Position numbers and translations under genes: made by a program. A DNA stretch of 64,000 bases, taken from assembly GCF_004522235.1 (NCBI RefSeq), contig NZ_SDLT01000020.1, positions 267-64,266 on the forward strand. The letters run 5' to 3'. The notes below the pieces were generated by a model. That model saw nothing but the letters and a program-made list of their open reading frames with translations, had not been told where the DNA came from and made no database searches. This stretch comes from Amycolatopsis nivea. Its GTDB lineage: Bacteria; Actinomycetota; Actinomycetes; Mycobacteriales; Pseudonocardiaceae. The number at the start of each line of letters is the position of its first letter. Position 1 is the stretch's first letter. Below are positions 7,564-16,024 of the stretch, one piece after another.

Positions 7564-9692
7564 GCGCCGCACTCGAACTGAGCGCGGAAACGGGCAAGCC
7601 GACTGGCACCGTGCTCGAGGTTTCCGACCTCGAAGTGTCCTTCCCCTCCGAGTCCGGCCGCGTGCACGCGGTGCGCGGGCTGAACTACCAGGTCGAGGCC
7701 GGCGAGGTGCTCGGCATCGTCGGCGAGTCCGGTTCGGGCAAGTCGGTGTCGTCTCTGGCGGTGATGGGGCTGCTGCCGCCGCAGGCGCGCGTGTCGGGCT
7801 CGATCCGGTTCCAGGACAGCGAGTTGATCGGCAAGTCCGACACCGAGCTGTCGAAGATCCGCGGCAAGAAGATCTCGATGGTCTTCCAGGACCCACTGTC
7901 GGCGCTGACCCCGGTGTACACCGTCGGGGCGCAGATCGCCGAAGCGCTGCTGGTGCACGGCAAGGGCACGATCACCAAGCAGCAGGCGAACAACCGCGCG
8001 GTCGAACTGCTCGACCTGGTCGGCATCCCGAACGCGGCGGCGCGGGCGAAGGCGTTCCCGCACGAGTTCTCCGGCGGCATGCGCCAGCGCGCGGTGATCG
8101 CCATCGCGATCGCCAACGACCCGGACCTGATCATCGCCGACGAGCCGACCACCGCGCTCGACGTGACGGTGCAGGCGCAGGTGCTGGAGGTGCTGAAGAC
8201 CGCGCAGGAGGTCACCGGCGCGGGCATCGTGATCATCACGCACGACCTCGGCGTGGTCGCCGGGTTCGCCGACCGGCTGATGGTGATGTACGCCGGGCGC
8301 GCGGTGGAACAGGGTCCGGTCGAGACGATCTACGCCCAGCCGCGGATGCCGTACACGCTGGGCCTGCTCGGTTCGATTCCGCGCGTCGACGCGCGGGAGA
8401 AGCAGCCGCTGGTGCCGATCGAGGGCCAGCCGCCGTCGCTGGTGAACCTGCCGCAGGGCTGCCCGTTCGCGCCGCGCTGCCCGCTGGCGATCGACGCTTG
8501 CCGGACGGCCGAGCCGGAGCTGTTCACGATCACGCCGGGCAACCCGAACGCGCCGGTCGACACGACGCACCGGGCCGCCTGCATCCGCACCGAGGAACTC
8601 GCCCGTCCCGACGCGGACGCCGCCGAGGTCTACGGGGCCGAGGTGATCGAGGAGGCCGAGGTCGCGTCCCTGCCGCGCACCGAGCGCTCGACCGTGCTGG
8701 ACGTGCAGGACCTGCAGAAGCACTACGCGGTCAGCAAGGGCACCGTCTTCAAGCGCAAGGTCGGCGTCGTGCGCGCGGTCGACGGGATCACCTTCGACAT
8801 CGTCGAGGGCGAAACCCTGGGCCTGGTCGGGGAATCCGGCTGCGGCAAGTCGACCACGCTGATGGAGATCCTCGAACTGGCGGCCCCGTCGCACGGTTCG
8901 GTCGCGGTGCTCGGCAAGGACGTGGCGAAGCTCGCGGGCAAGGACCGCAAGTCGATCCGCCGCGACCTCCAGGTGGTCTTCCAGGACCCGATGGCCGCGC
9001 TCGACCCCCGGCTGCCGATCGGCGACATCATCGCCGAGCCGATGGTGACGCACGGGTTCTCGAAGGAGCGCATCGACCAGCGGGTGCCGGAACTGCTCGG
9101 GCTGGTCGGGCTGCGGCCCGAACACGCCGACCGGTACCCGGCGGAGTTCTCCGGCGGGCAGCGCCAGCGCATCGGCATCGCGCGGGCGCTCGCGCTGGAG
9201 CCGAAGCTGATCGTGCTCGACGAGCCGGTGTCCGCGCTCGACGTGTCGATCCAGGCCGGCGTGATCAACCTGCTGGACGAGCTGAAGGCCAAGCTGGGCC
9301 TGTCGTACCTGTTCGTGGCGCACGACCTGTCGGTGGTCCGGCACATCGCCGACCGCGTGGCGGTGATGTACCTCGGCAAGATCGTGGAGATCGGCGACGT
9401 CCGCACGGTTTTCGAGGCGCCGCAGCACCCGTACACGCAGGCGCTGCTGTCCGCGATTCCGATCCCGGACCCGGCCAAGGAACGCGAACGCGGCCGGATC
9501 ATCCTCACCGGCGACCTGCCCAGCCCGGCGAACCCGCCGTCGGGCTGCCGGTTCCGCACCCGGTGTTTCGTCTTCTCCCAACTGTCCGAAGAGGACAAGA
9601 AGAAGTGCGTCGACGTCGAACCTCCGCGCGAATCCCGCGCCGAGGACCACGACGTCGCGTGCCACTACGCCAAAACCCGCGAAGTCGTGTAG
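7560..9692 (+). CDS. Fused double ABC ATPase of peptide transporter (DppD-DppF type)
   Basis: One 710-residue polypeptide with two complete nucleotide-binding domains, replacing the usual separate DppD and DppF. Half 1: Walker A GESGSGKS (55-62), signature SGGMRQR, Walker B LIIADEPTTALD, then the oligopeptide C-terminal segment with clustered Cys (GCPFAPRCPLAIDAC). Half 2: Walker A GESGCGKST, SGGQRQR, LIVLDEPVSALD, and a second oligopeptide C-terminal segment (GCRFRTRC). All catalytic motifs look intact. Start ATG at 7560 overlaps the upstream stop. Energises the importer on the cytoplasmic face. Confidence 0.93.
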   Translation: MSAALELSAETGKPTGTVLEVSDLEVSFPSESGRVHAVRGLNYQVEAGEVLGIVGESGSGKSVSSLAVMGLLPPQARVSGSIRFQDSELIGKSDTELSKIRGKKISMVFQDPLSALTPVYTVGAQIAEALLVHGKGTITKQQANNRAVELLDLVGIPNAAARAKAFPHEFSGGMRQRAVIAIAIANDPDLIIADEPTTALDVTVQAQVLEVLKTAQEVTGAGIVIITHDLGVVAGFADRLMVMYAGRAVEQGPVETIYAQPRMPYTLGLLGSIPRVDAREKQPLVPIEGQPPSLVNLPQGCPFAPRCPLAIDACRTAEPELFTITPGNPNAPVDTTHRAACIRTEELARPDADAAEVYGAEVIEEAEVASLPRTERSTVLDVQDLQKHYAVSKGTVFKRKVGVVRAVDGITFDIVEGETLGLVGESGCGKSTTLMEILELAAPSHGSVAVLGKDVAKLAGKDRKSIRRDLQVVFQDPMAALDPRLPIGDIIAEPMVTHGFSKERIDQRVPELLGLVGLRPEHADRYPAEFSGGQRQRIGIARALALEPKLIVLDEPVSALDVSIQAGVINLLDELKAKLGLSYLFVAHDLSVVRHIADRVAVMYLGKIVEIGDVRTVFEAPQHPYTQALLSAIPIPDPAKERERGRIILTGDLPSPANPPSGCRFRTRCFVFSQLSEEDKKKCVDVEPPRESRAEDHDVACHYAKTREVV

Positions 9693-9732
9693 CCACGATC
9701 CGTTGGCACACCAGAAGAAGGAAGGTAAACAC

Positions 9733-11424
9733 ATGCGACGGAGAATGGCCGCGATCGTGGCCCCCGTTGCCGCTCTGGGGCTCCTGCTCGCCGCTTGCGG
9801 CGGAGGCAGCGGCGGCGGCGACAAGGGATTGCAGGACACCGGTTCCTCGGGCGTCAAGACCGCCGACATCAACGCGCAGCCGATGGACAAGGTGAAGGAC
9901 GGCGGCGACTTCAAGTGGCCGGTCGACCAGCTGCCGGACAACTGGAACTACTACCAGGTCGACGGCACGGTCCTGGACGGCGCGAGCATGTTCGGCGCGA
10001 TCCTGCCCTACCCGTTCCCGCAGAACGCGGACGCGACGGTCGGCCTGGACAAGAACTACCTGACCTCTGCTGAGATCGTCAGCAAGGACCCGCAGGTCAT
10101 CGAGTACAAGATCAACCCGAAGGCCAAGTGGAGCAACGGGCGCCAGTTCTCCTGGGAGGACTTCGCCGCGATGGCGAAGGCGCTGAACGGCAAGGACACC
10201 GCCTACCAGGTGTCCAGCACCACGGGTTACGAGGACATCGCCAAGGTCGAGAAGGGCACTGACGACCTCGACGTCAAGGTCACCTTCGCGAAGAAGTTCG
10301 CGGAGTGGAAGTCGCTGTTCTCGCCGCTGTACCCGAAGGAGGCGATGGCCGACGCCAACACCTTCAACAAGGGCTGGGCGCAGAAGGCCCAGATCACCGC
10401 GGGTCCGTTCAAGATCAAGAGCGTCGACTACACCGCCAAGACCGCGGTGTTCGAGCGCGACCCGAACTGGTGGGGCGACAAGCCGAAGCTGGACACCGTG
10501 ACCTACAAGGTCGTGGACCGTCCCGCGCTGGCGGACGCGTTCGCCAACGGGCAGATCGACTTCTACCCGCTGAACAACGACATCAACGCGTTCAAGCGGG
10601 CCCAGGCGGACCCGAACGCGGTGGTGCGCCAGTCGGCCTACCCCGACTACACGCACATGACGCTCAACGGCGCCCCGTCCTCGATCCTCGCGGACAAGGA
10701 CCTGCGGCTGGCGGTCATGCGCGGCGTGGACACGGTGACCATCGCGAAGTCGATCCTCGGCCAGATGCAGAAGGACACGACGCCGATCGGCAACCACCTG
10801 TTCCTCAAGGGATCTAAGACCTACGAGGACAACAGCGGCCCGTACAAGTTCGACCAGAACGCGGCCAAGGCCGAGCTGGACAAGCTGGGCTGGAAGCAGT
10901 CCGGCGACCTGCGCGCCAAGGACGGCAAGCAGCTGAAGCTGCGCTTGGTCATCCCGTCGGGCACCCCGATCAGCCAGCAGACCGGCCAGATCCTGCAGTC
11001 GCAGCTGAAGGCGATCGGCGTGGGCATCGACATCGTCGCGGTCCCGTCGACCGAGTTCTTCAAGAACTACGTGAACGTCGGCAACTTCGACCTCACGCTG
11101 TTCCGCTGGATCTCGAACTCGTTCCCGATCGGCGGCAGCAAGGGCATCTACTACCTCGACCCGAAGAACGTCAACCAGAACTACGGCCGGATCGGCAGCG
11201 ACAAGGAAAACCAGCTGCTCGACACCGCCGCGCAGGAACTGGACGACACCAAGCGGGCCGCGGACATCAACGCCGCGGACAAGGAGATCTGGGCGCTGGG
11301 CCACCAGCTTCCGATCTTCCAGTCGGTCGGAGCCTTCGCCGTCCGCAAGACGGTGGCCAACTTCGGTTCGCCGGGCTACGCGAACAACCCGTACGACTAC
11401 CCGAAGATCGGATTCGTGAAGTAA
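9733..11424 (+). CDS. Peptide ABC transporter substrate-binding lipoprotein (family 5)
   Basis: Extracellular solute-binding protein of 563 residues with a lipoprotein signal peptide: MRRRM, a hydrophobic core, and lipobox LLAAC at about residues 17-21 followed by a Gly/Ser linker. The body matches family 5 (DppA/OppA) in length and motifs such as WSNGRQFSWEDF and FKIKSVDYTAKTAVFERDPNWWG. ATG at 9733 follows GAAGGAAGG. It is last in the operon and followed by a strong terminator. Captures peptides outside the membrane for the upstream permeases; ligand unknown. Confidence 0.92.
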   Translation: MRRRMAAIVAPVAALGLLLAACGGGSGGGDKGLQDTGSSGVKTADINAQPMDKVKDGGDFKWPVDQLPDNWNYYQVDGTVLDGASMFGAILPYPFPQNADATVGLDKNYLTSAEIVSKDPQVIEYKINPKAKWSNGRQFSWEDFAAMAKALNGKDTAYQVSSTTGYEDIAKVEKGTDDLDVKVTFAKKFAEWKSLFSPLYPKEAMADANTFNKGWAQKAQITAGPFKIKSVDYTAKTAVFERDPNWWGDKPKLDTVTYKVVDRPALADAFANGQIDFYPLNNDINAFKRAQADPNAVVRQSAYPDYTHMTLNGAPSSILADKDLRLAVMRGVDTVTIAKSILGQMQKDTTPIGNHLFLKGSKTYEDNSGPYKFDQNAAKAELDKLGWKQSGDLRAKDGKQLKLRLVIPSGTPISQQTGQILQSQLKAIGVGIDIVAVPSTEFFKNYVNVGNFDLTLFRWISNSFPIGGSKGIYYLDPKNVNQNYGRIGSDKENQLLDTAAQELDDTKRAADINAADKEIWALGHQLPIFQSVGAFAVRKTVANFGSPGYANNPYDYPKIGFVK

Positions 11425-11444
11425 TCCTCCCCCAGCGGGAATCG

Positions 11445-11484
11445 AAGGAGCGGCGCGGACTCCCCGCGCCGCTCCTTCCTTTTT
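11445..11484 (+). terminator. Strong intrinsic terminator after peptide transporter operon
   Basis: Perfect 14-bp stem (AAGGAGCGGCGCGG at 11445-11458 with CCGCGCCGCTCCTT at 11464-11477), 5-base loop, followed by TTTTT at 11480-11484. Textbook rho-independent form. Confidence 0.95.
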
Positions 11485-11504
11485 GGACAGTTAAGGTGAT
11501 CCTT

Positions 11505-12440
11505 GTGCGGAAGTTCCTGCGATTGCGGCCGGTGCGGCACATCCTGGTGACGAGCGCGGTCGTGCTCGTCGCATGTGCCGCGGTGTTCGTGGTGCAGCTG
11601 CTGGAATTCAACAGCGCCCGGCCGCGGCTGCAGGGGCTGACGGTGAACGCGACCGGGATCGTCTCGCGGGTCGACGACAACACGGTCACCGTGCGGTTCC
11701 CGGTGCCGAACCAGCCGGAAGCGAGCGCGGCGGTCGAACTGGACACCACTCCCCCGCCGCTGGGCACGAAGGTTCCGGTGCGCTACGACCCGTCGGCCCC
11801 CTCGCGCGCGGTCACGACCGGCGCTTCGGCTTTGGTGACCGCCGACCGTGCCTCGACGTACGCGACCGTCACCGTGGTCGCGGTGCTCGCGATGCTGGCG
11901 GTGAACGGCTTCCTGCTCTTCACGCGATTCGTGCAGCCCTCTCGGCGCAAGGCGAGCGCGTCGGTGCCGATGCGCCGGGTGAAGGTGCAGCGCGGCTTGC
12001 TGACGCGGTCGTGGCTGGAGACCGACACCGCGACGCCGCGCTGGATCCCGGTGTATTTCTCGCCGACGCTGATCGGCCTGCCGTCGCCTTCGCGCGTCGA
12101 GGTGCTGGGCGACCTGCGTACGGACCGCCACGTTGCCGTCCGGATCAACGACGAGGTGCTGTACCCAGCGGGTTCGGTGCGCACGGGCGAGCCTCGCGGC
12201 CGTCGCCTGGACAACCCTTCCGAGCCGGACGAGGAACGCGCACTTGCCGCTGCCACGCCGGTACGGCTCGCGCGGCAGTTCCGTGCCGACCTGCCGGTGC
12301 TGGCGGTCGCCCCGGTGGTGGGCGCGTTCTGGGCGCTGGTCGACGGGAGCGGATTCGCGGGCTGGCTGACGGTCAGCGTGCTGATCGCGGCGTTCGGGTT
12401 CTGGTGGGCCGCTTTGCGCGGCTCGGACCCGTCACTCTGA
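11505..12440 (+). CDS. DUF3592-like membrane protein
   Basis: Predicted membrane protein of 311 residues. A helix near the N-terminus is followed by an extracytoplasmic beta-rich segment whose pattern (LQGLTVNATGIV, then GTKVPVRYDPSAPSRA) resembles DUF3592 proteins. A second helix lies mid-protein (about 118-140), with a helix pair near the C-terminus. GTG at 11505 is preferred because AAGG lies 8 bases upstream; GTG at 11496 overlaps that site. Single gene right after a terminator. Function unknown; the family call is from pattern memory. Confidence 0.65.
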   Translation: MRKFLRLRPVRHILVTSAVVLVACAAVFVVQLLEFNSARPRLQGLTVNATGIVSRVDDNTVTVRFPVPNQPEASAAVELDTTPPPLGTKVPVRYDPSAPSRAVTTGASALVTADRASTYATVTVVAVLAMLAVNGFLLFTRFVQPSRRKASASVPMRRVKVQRGLLTRSWLETDTATPRWIPVYFSPTLIGLPSPSRVEVLGDLRTDRHVAVRINDEVLYPAGSVRTGEPRGRRLDNPSEPDEERALAAATPVRLARQFRADLPVLAVAPVVGAFWALVDGSGFAGWLTVSVLIAAFGFWWAALRGSDPSL

Positions 12441-12453
12441 GCGGATTCGCTGC

Positions 12454-12579
12454 TACAGTCGCGCCATGTCGTTCGAACGGCCCTAGGAACCCGGACGGGT
12501 CTACCCGTCCCTCGCGACCCTGCCTTGTCCTGAAGGCCGCAGTCCCCTGCGGCCGTGTCGCCGTTCCCAGGAGTTGTTC
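12454..12579 (+). promoter_or_regulatory. Structured leader with tiny leaderless ORF upstream of MFS gene
   Basis: TACAGT at 12454-12459 is a fair -10 that would start transcription at or next to ATG 12466, opening a six-codon frame (M-S-F-E-R-P-stop, 12466-12486). Two perfect hairpins follow: GGACGGG/CCCGTCC (12493-12510, loop TCTA) and GGCCGCAG/CTGCGGCC (12535-12554, loop TCCC). The MFS ribosome site GGAG at 12570-12573 lies just after. The arrangement suggests attenuation control. No T tract follows hairpin 2. No known riboswitch class was recognised. Confidence 0.5.
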
Positions 12580-13770
12580 TTGTCCAGCACATCGAGTGCT
12601 GGGAGCTACCGTGCTGTCCTGACGATCCCGCATGCCGCCGCGACCTTCGGCGCGGCATTGACGGGCCGTCTCGCGTTCGGGGTGCTCCCGCTTGCGTTGT
12701 TGTTCACCGTCCAAGAGGCCACCGGATCCTTCACCGCCGCGGGCTCCGCCGTCGCCTGCTTCGGGCTCTCCTCGATCCTCATGCCGTTCAAAGCCCGCGT
12801 CATCGACCGCTTCGGGCCAGCTCGGACCCTTCCCGTTCTCGCCACCGCCACTGCCGCCCCACTCGCCGCACTAGCGCTGCTGGCCTGGTCCGGCGTCACT
12901 GCCTCGGCCCCGTATCTGCTGCTCAGCATCTTCTTCGGCGTCTGTGCCCCGCCGTTAGGGCCAGTGATGCGGATGCTCTGGCGAAGCCTCACCGCGAACA
13001 CCGCGCTCCTCGAGCGCGCCTACAGCCTGGACTCTGCCTGCGAGGAAACCCTCTATCTCGCGGGTCCGGTCATCACCGGCGCGATAGTCGCGACAGCCTT
13101 CCCGGCTGCCGCGCTGCTCGCCGCCGCGGGATTGCTGTTCGGCGGGACGCTGGCGCTCTGCGCGACGCCAGTGGTCCGGTCCACTCGGGCGGCCGTGTCG
13201 GCAGAACCGCTCAGCTGGAGCCTCGGACCGCTGCGTAGCCGCCGATTCTCCGCGCTCGCCACGATCATCCTCATCACCGCCGCGGGCACCGGCATCGCCG
13301 TCACCACCGTCGCCGCCCGCGCGCAAGAACACGGCAATCCAGGAGCCGCCGGATACCTCGAAGCCGCGCTCGCCGCCGGGAGCGTCCTCGGCGGGCTCGC
13401 CTGGGGACAACGGAAACACAAGCGGCCAGCGTCCACCCAGCTGACCGGGCTGATCCTCGTCCTCGCCGCAGGAATCGCGCTCGCCGCCACCGCGGAAAAC
13501 CTGGTGGTGCTCGGCATCGTCATGGCCGCCGCCGGCCTGGCCGTGGTGCCGTTGTTCATCGTGTCCTACCTGGCTGCGGACAAGCTGGTTCCCGAACACC
13601 AGCGCACCGAAGCCAGCACGTGGGTCAACACCGCCAACAACCTCGGCACCGCGGCAGGCTCCACCACCGCCGGTCTCCTGGTCGACCACGGAACGACCAC
13701 CTCGACGTTCCTTACCGGCGCAGTCATCCTCGGTGTGGCGGCGGCGATGGCGAAACCGCTACTCCGATGA
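12580..13770 (+). CDS. MFS transporter
   Basis: Major facilitator superfamily protein of 396 residues, about 11-12 hydrophobic helices, with the weak loop 2-3 signature KARVIDRFGPAR. Similar actinobacterial proteins export drugs or metabolites; substrate unknown. TTG at 12580 is chosen because GGAG ends 6 bases upstream; TTG at 12574 would touch the ribosome site. The structured leader suggests inducible expression. It converges on the phosphotransferase gene with a 12-base 3' overlap. Confidence 0.82.
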   Translation: MSSTSSAGSYRAVLTIPHAAATFGAALTGRLAFGVLPLALLFTVQEATGSFTAAGSAVACFGLSSILMPFKARVIDRFGPARTLPVLATATAAPLAALALLAWSGVTASAPYLLLSIFFGVCAPPLGPVMRMLWRSLTANTALLERAYSLDSACEETLYLAGPVITGAIVATAFPAAALLAAAGLLFGGTLALCATPVVRSTRAAVSAEPLSWSLGPLRSRRFSALATIILITAAGTGIAVTTVAARAQEHGNPGAAGYLEAALAAGSVLGGLAWGQRKHKRPASTQLTGLILVLAAGIALAATAENLVVLGIVMAAAGLAVVPLFIVSYLAADKLVPEHQRTEASTWVNTANNLGTAAGSTTAGLLVDHGTTTSTFLTGAVILGVAAAMAKPLLR

Positions 13771-14736
13771 CTCGAGCGCCGTCAGGATCTCCGCCACCTC
13801 CGGATACGACTCCTCGACCTTCCCCTCCTTGCCCAGCCGATACCGCTCCAACCGGACCGCACCGAGATGGCGGGCTTCGTAGTACAACGCCCGCCTCCGC
13901 GCCGACGGGGATGCGTCCGGCTGGCCGTAGGTGTCCCAGAACCAGTCCCGCCTCGAGCCGGTTTTCGCTGACGCCATGCGGATCGTCCAGTCCGCCGCCG
14001 GGTCGCCCCACCAGCTGCGGTCGTGGTCGAACACCCCGACGATCTCCAGTTCCGGCGTCAGCATCACGTTCACGTGCCACAGATCCCCGTGCAGCAGGCG
14101 CGGTTCGGCGATCTCGTCGAGCAGCGCGGCGTCGCGCTTCGCCCAAGCGGCTACCTCGCGCAGGTCCGATCCGTCGAGGCCGAGGTCTTCGACGTCCGCG
14201 GCGTTGTCCTCGAAGTACGCGATCAGCGCTTCGCTCCAGGTCGGGAAATGCGGCCCGGCCACGAGACCGAAGCCGGGGCCGCGCACGTCGTGGATAGCGC
14301 GGGTGATTTCGCCGAGCTGGCGGAAGTACGGCGCCCGTTCCTCCGGCTCGAAGCCCCGGAGGACTTCCGGGCCGGGCTCTCCGGGGAGAACGGCCTGCAG
14401 CACGTAATCGCGGCCGATGACCTGGTGCGTGAAATCGGCGGCGAGCGTGCGCGGCATCAGCGGCGAGATCGGCGCGAAGTACGGCGCGGCAAGGTATTCG
14501 TTGCGCATGAACTGGGGCTCGATCCGGGTCTGCCGCTCCGGTTCCGGGGCGACGCGCAGGATCGCCGGGCCGTCGGCCAGCTCCACTCGGTAGGTGTTGT
14601 TGTAGCCGCCCCATCCGATTTCGACGGCGGACCGCACGCTGGTGCCGAGCGCGCGGCGGCACAGCAGTTCGATCTGGTCGGTGGAGAGAGGTTGCTGGAA
14701 CGCGTCCGAGGGCCGGTCTTGAGGCTGGAAGTCCAC
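13759..14736 (-). CDS. APH-family phosphotransferase
   Basis: Kinase-fold phosphotransferase of 325 residues. The catalytic loop LLHGDLWHVNVML (HGD 216-218, Asn 223) and the metal-binding segment GVFDHDRSWWGDP (about 234-246) are intact, and a glycine loop GWGGYNNTYR lies near residue 41. Such enzymes phosphorylate aminoglycosides, macrolides, homoserine, choline or sugars; the substrate cannot be told here. Start GTG at 14736. It overlaps the MFS stop tail-to-tail, hinting at but not proving a resistance pair. Confidence 0.85.
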   Translation of the reverse strand: MDFQPQDRPSDAFQQPLSTDQIELLCRRALGTSVRSAVEIGWGGYNNTYRVELADGPAILRVAPEPERQTRIEPQFMRNEYLAAPYFAPISPLMPRTLAADFTHQVIGRDYVLQAVLPGEPGPEVLRGFEPEERAPYFRQLGEITRAIHDVRGPGFGLVAGPHFPTWSEALIAYFEDNAADVEDLGLDGSDLREVAAWAKRDAALLDEIAEPRLLHGDLWHVNVMLTPELEIVGVFDHDRSWWGDPAADWTIRMASAKTGSRRDWFWDTYGQPDASPSARRRALYYEARHLGAVRLERYRLGKEGKVEESYPEVAEILTALESSE

Positions 14737-14757
14737 CGGGGCATCCTGCCACTCCGC

Positions 14758-15135
14758 TCAGGACAGCACTAATCCTTTACGGCTCAGCGATTCCTCGATC
14801 CGCAGCCGTTCGAGATCCCGGTCGGCACCCTCGCGCAAGCCGTCGAGCCGGTGTTCGACGCCGATCTCGCGGCAGGCGGTGACGAGCAGTTCGTCGTACG
14901 CCTGCCGGGTGCCGATCCGGCGTGCGGCGGGCGTTCCGGCGGGAAGCTGCGCGAGGGTCCGGCGTACTCGGCGCAAGTCCGCGGCCACCTGCTCCACCGG
15001 CGGTGCGGACGGCACGGGAACGGCACGTCGCCGACGCAGCCAGCGGCAGAGCGCGGGAACGCGGAGGGCAGCCCAGAACAACGCCGAGGGGGCCACGCTG
15101 ACCACGGCGAACAGCAGAACCGGACCGGCCGCCAT
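14758..15135 (-). CDS. Small membrane-anchored hypothetical protein
   Basis: Protein of 125 residues with one N-terminal hydrophobic segment (GPVLLFAVVSVAPSALFWAAL), an Arg-rich stop-transfer (WLRRRRAV), then a charged helical domain rich in Arg/Leu/Glu. I do not recognise the family. It sits 21 bases before the phosphotransferase start on the same strand, so the two may be co-transcribed. A coding call is supported by the sensible anchor-plus-domain layout and filled space. Confidence 0.65.
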   Translation of the reverse strand: MAAGPVLLFAVVSVAPSALFWAALRVPALCRWLRRRRAVPVPSAPPVEQVAADLRRVRRTLAQLPAGTPAARRIGTRQAYDELLVTACREIGVEHRLDGLREGADRDLERLRIEESLSRKGLVLS

Positions 15136-15145
15136 GCTCCCGAGT

Positions 15146-15349
15146 TTAGCCGCGGCGGCGGTTGCGCGCCCGGTTCGCGAACAGCACCGCCACGCCCGCG
15201 CCGAGCAGGACGATGCTGGCGATCACGTGCAGCTGCGGCGGCAGCACGTGCAACTGCAGGAACCAGCTCGGGTGCTCGGATCCGGCGATCCGGTTGATCA
15301 GCCCGCCCGCGCCCTGCACCACCAGGAGAACGCCGATCAGCTCGATCAT
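15146..15349 (-). CDS. 67-residue two-helix membrane protein
   Basis: Two predicted membrane helices (residues about 2-20 and 42-59) and a basic tail (NRARNRRRG). The ATG at 15349 has an excellent ribosome site (GGAGG) and overlaps the stop of the upstream membrane-protein gene as ATGA, so the two are translationally coupled and probably act together. Function unknown. Confidence 0.75.
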   Translation of the reverse strand: MIELIGVLLVVQGAGGLINRIAGSEHPSWFLQLHVLPPQLHVIASIVLLGAGVAVLFANRARNRRRG

Positions 15350-15915
15350 CGCGACACCTCCTTTTTCGGCGCGGAGGAACCGAAAATCTCCTGCCACAGC
15401 GGTCCGAACACGAACCACAGACCGGTGACCGTGCCCAGCCGCGGCAGCCAGCCCCACAGCGGCTCGACGTGGCCCGATTTGCCGACCACCACGATCGCGA
15501 GCAGCAACAGCCCGGCGCTGATCGCGCAGGCCAGCACGCATTTGCCCCATTCGCGCCATTCCTTGCGAGCCTTCGCGCGGCCGTACAGCTTCTCCGGCCG
15601 CGGACCGCCGGCGAAGCGGTGCGCGAACCGGACGTCGGCCCACTCCACCATCGACGGGCCGAACACCACCGAGAAGCCCAGATACACCGCGGCCAGCCCG
15701 TGCGTCACGTTCGGCGTCGCGCCGTTCATCAGGTCGATCACCGTGATCACCAGCAGCACCAGGTCCACCACGGGCACCAGCGCGAGCAGCACGGTGCTGG
15801 CCTTCTGCTTGCGCAGCGCGTACCGGGTCAGCAGCCCGGCCGCGATGAAGACCCAGAACCCGATCTCGCACGCCACGATGGCCGCGGTCAACGGGCTGTT
15901 CAGAAACTCGTCCAT
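15346..15915 (-). CDS. Polytopic membrane protein
   Basis: Protein of 189 residues with about five hydrophobic helices (first near 10-30, then 41-59, a helix pair around 70-90, and two near 130-175). A charged loop (RFAGGPRPEKLYGRAKARKEWREW) separates the halves. The start ATG at 15915 gives a short polar N-terminus; an upstream in-frame ATG near 15981 would add a polar segment with no better ribosome site. Coupled to the 67-residue protein downstream and divergent from the histidine kinase gene. Role unknown. Confidence 0.72.
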   Translation of the reverse strand: MDEFLNSPLTAAIVACEIGFWVFIAAGLLTRYALRKQKASTVLLALVPVVDLVLLVITVIDLMNGATPNVTHGLAAVYLGFSVVFGPSMVEWADVRFAHRFAGGPRPEKLYGRAKARKEWREWGKCVLACAISAGLLLLAIVVVGKSGHVEPLWGWLPRLGTVTGLWFVFGPLWQEIFGSSAPKKEVSR

Positions 15916-16024
15916 GGCTTCACTGTCGCGGGCTCGGGCGTCCGCGCGCGTCAGCGGACGGCACGATCGGGGGGTCATCATTTCGTAGGACGACCGGGCC
16001 GCCGCGGTGTGCTGTCATGGTCGG

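Noticed and set aside
12454..12579. Guanidine (ykkC or mini-ykkC) riboswitch before the MFS gene
   Set aside because: Two hairpins are present, but their loops (TCTA, TCCC) lack the ACGR loop of mini-ykkC and no ykkC core was found.
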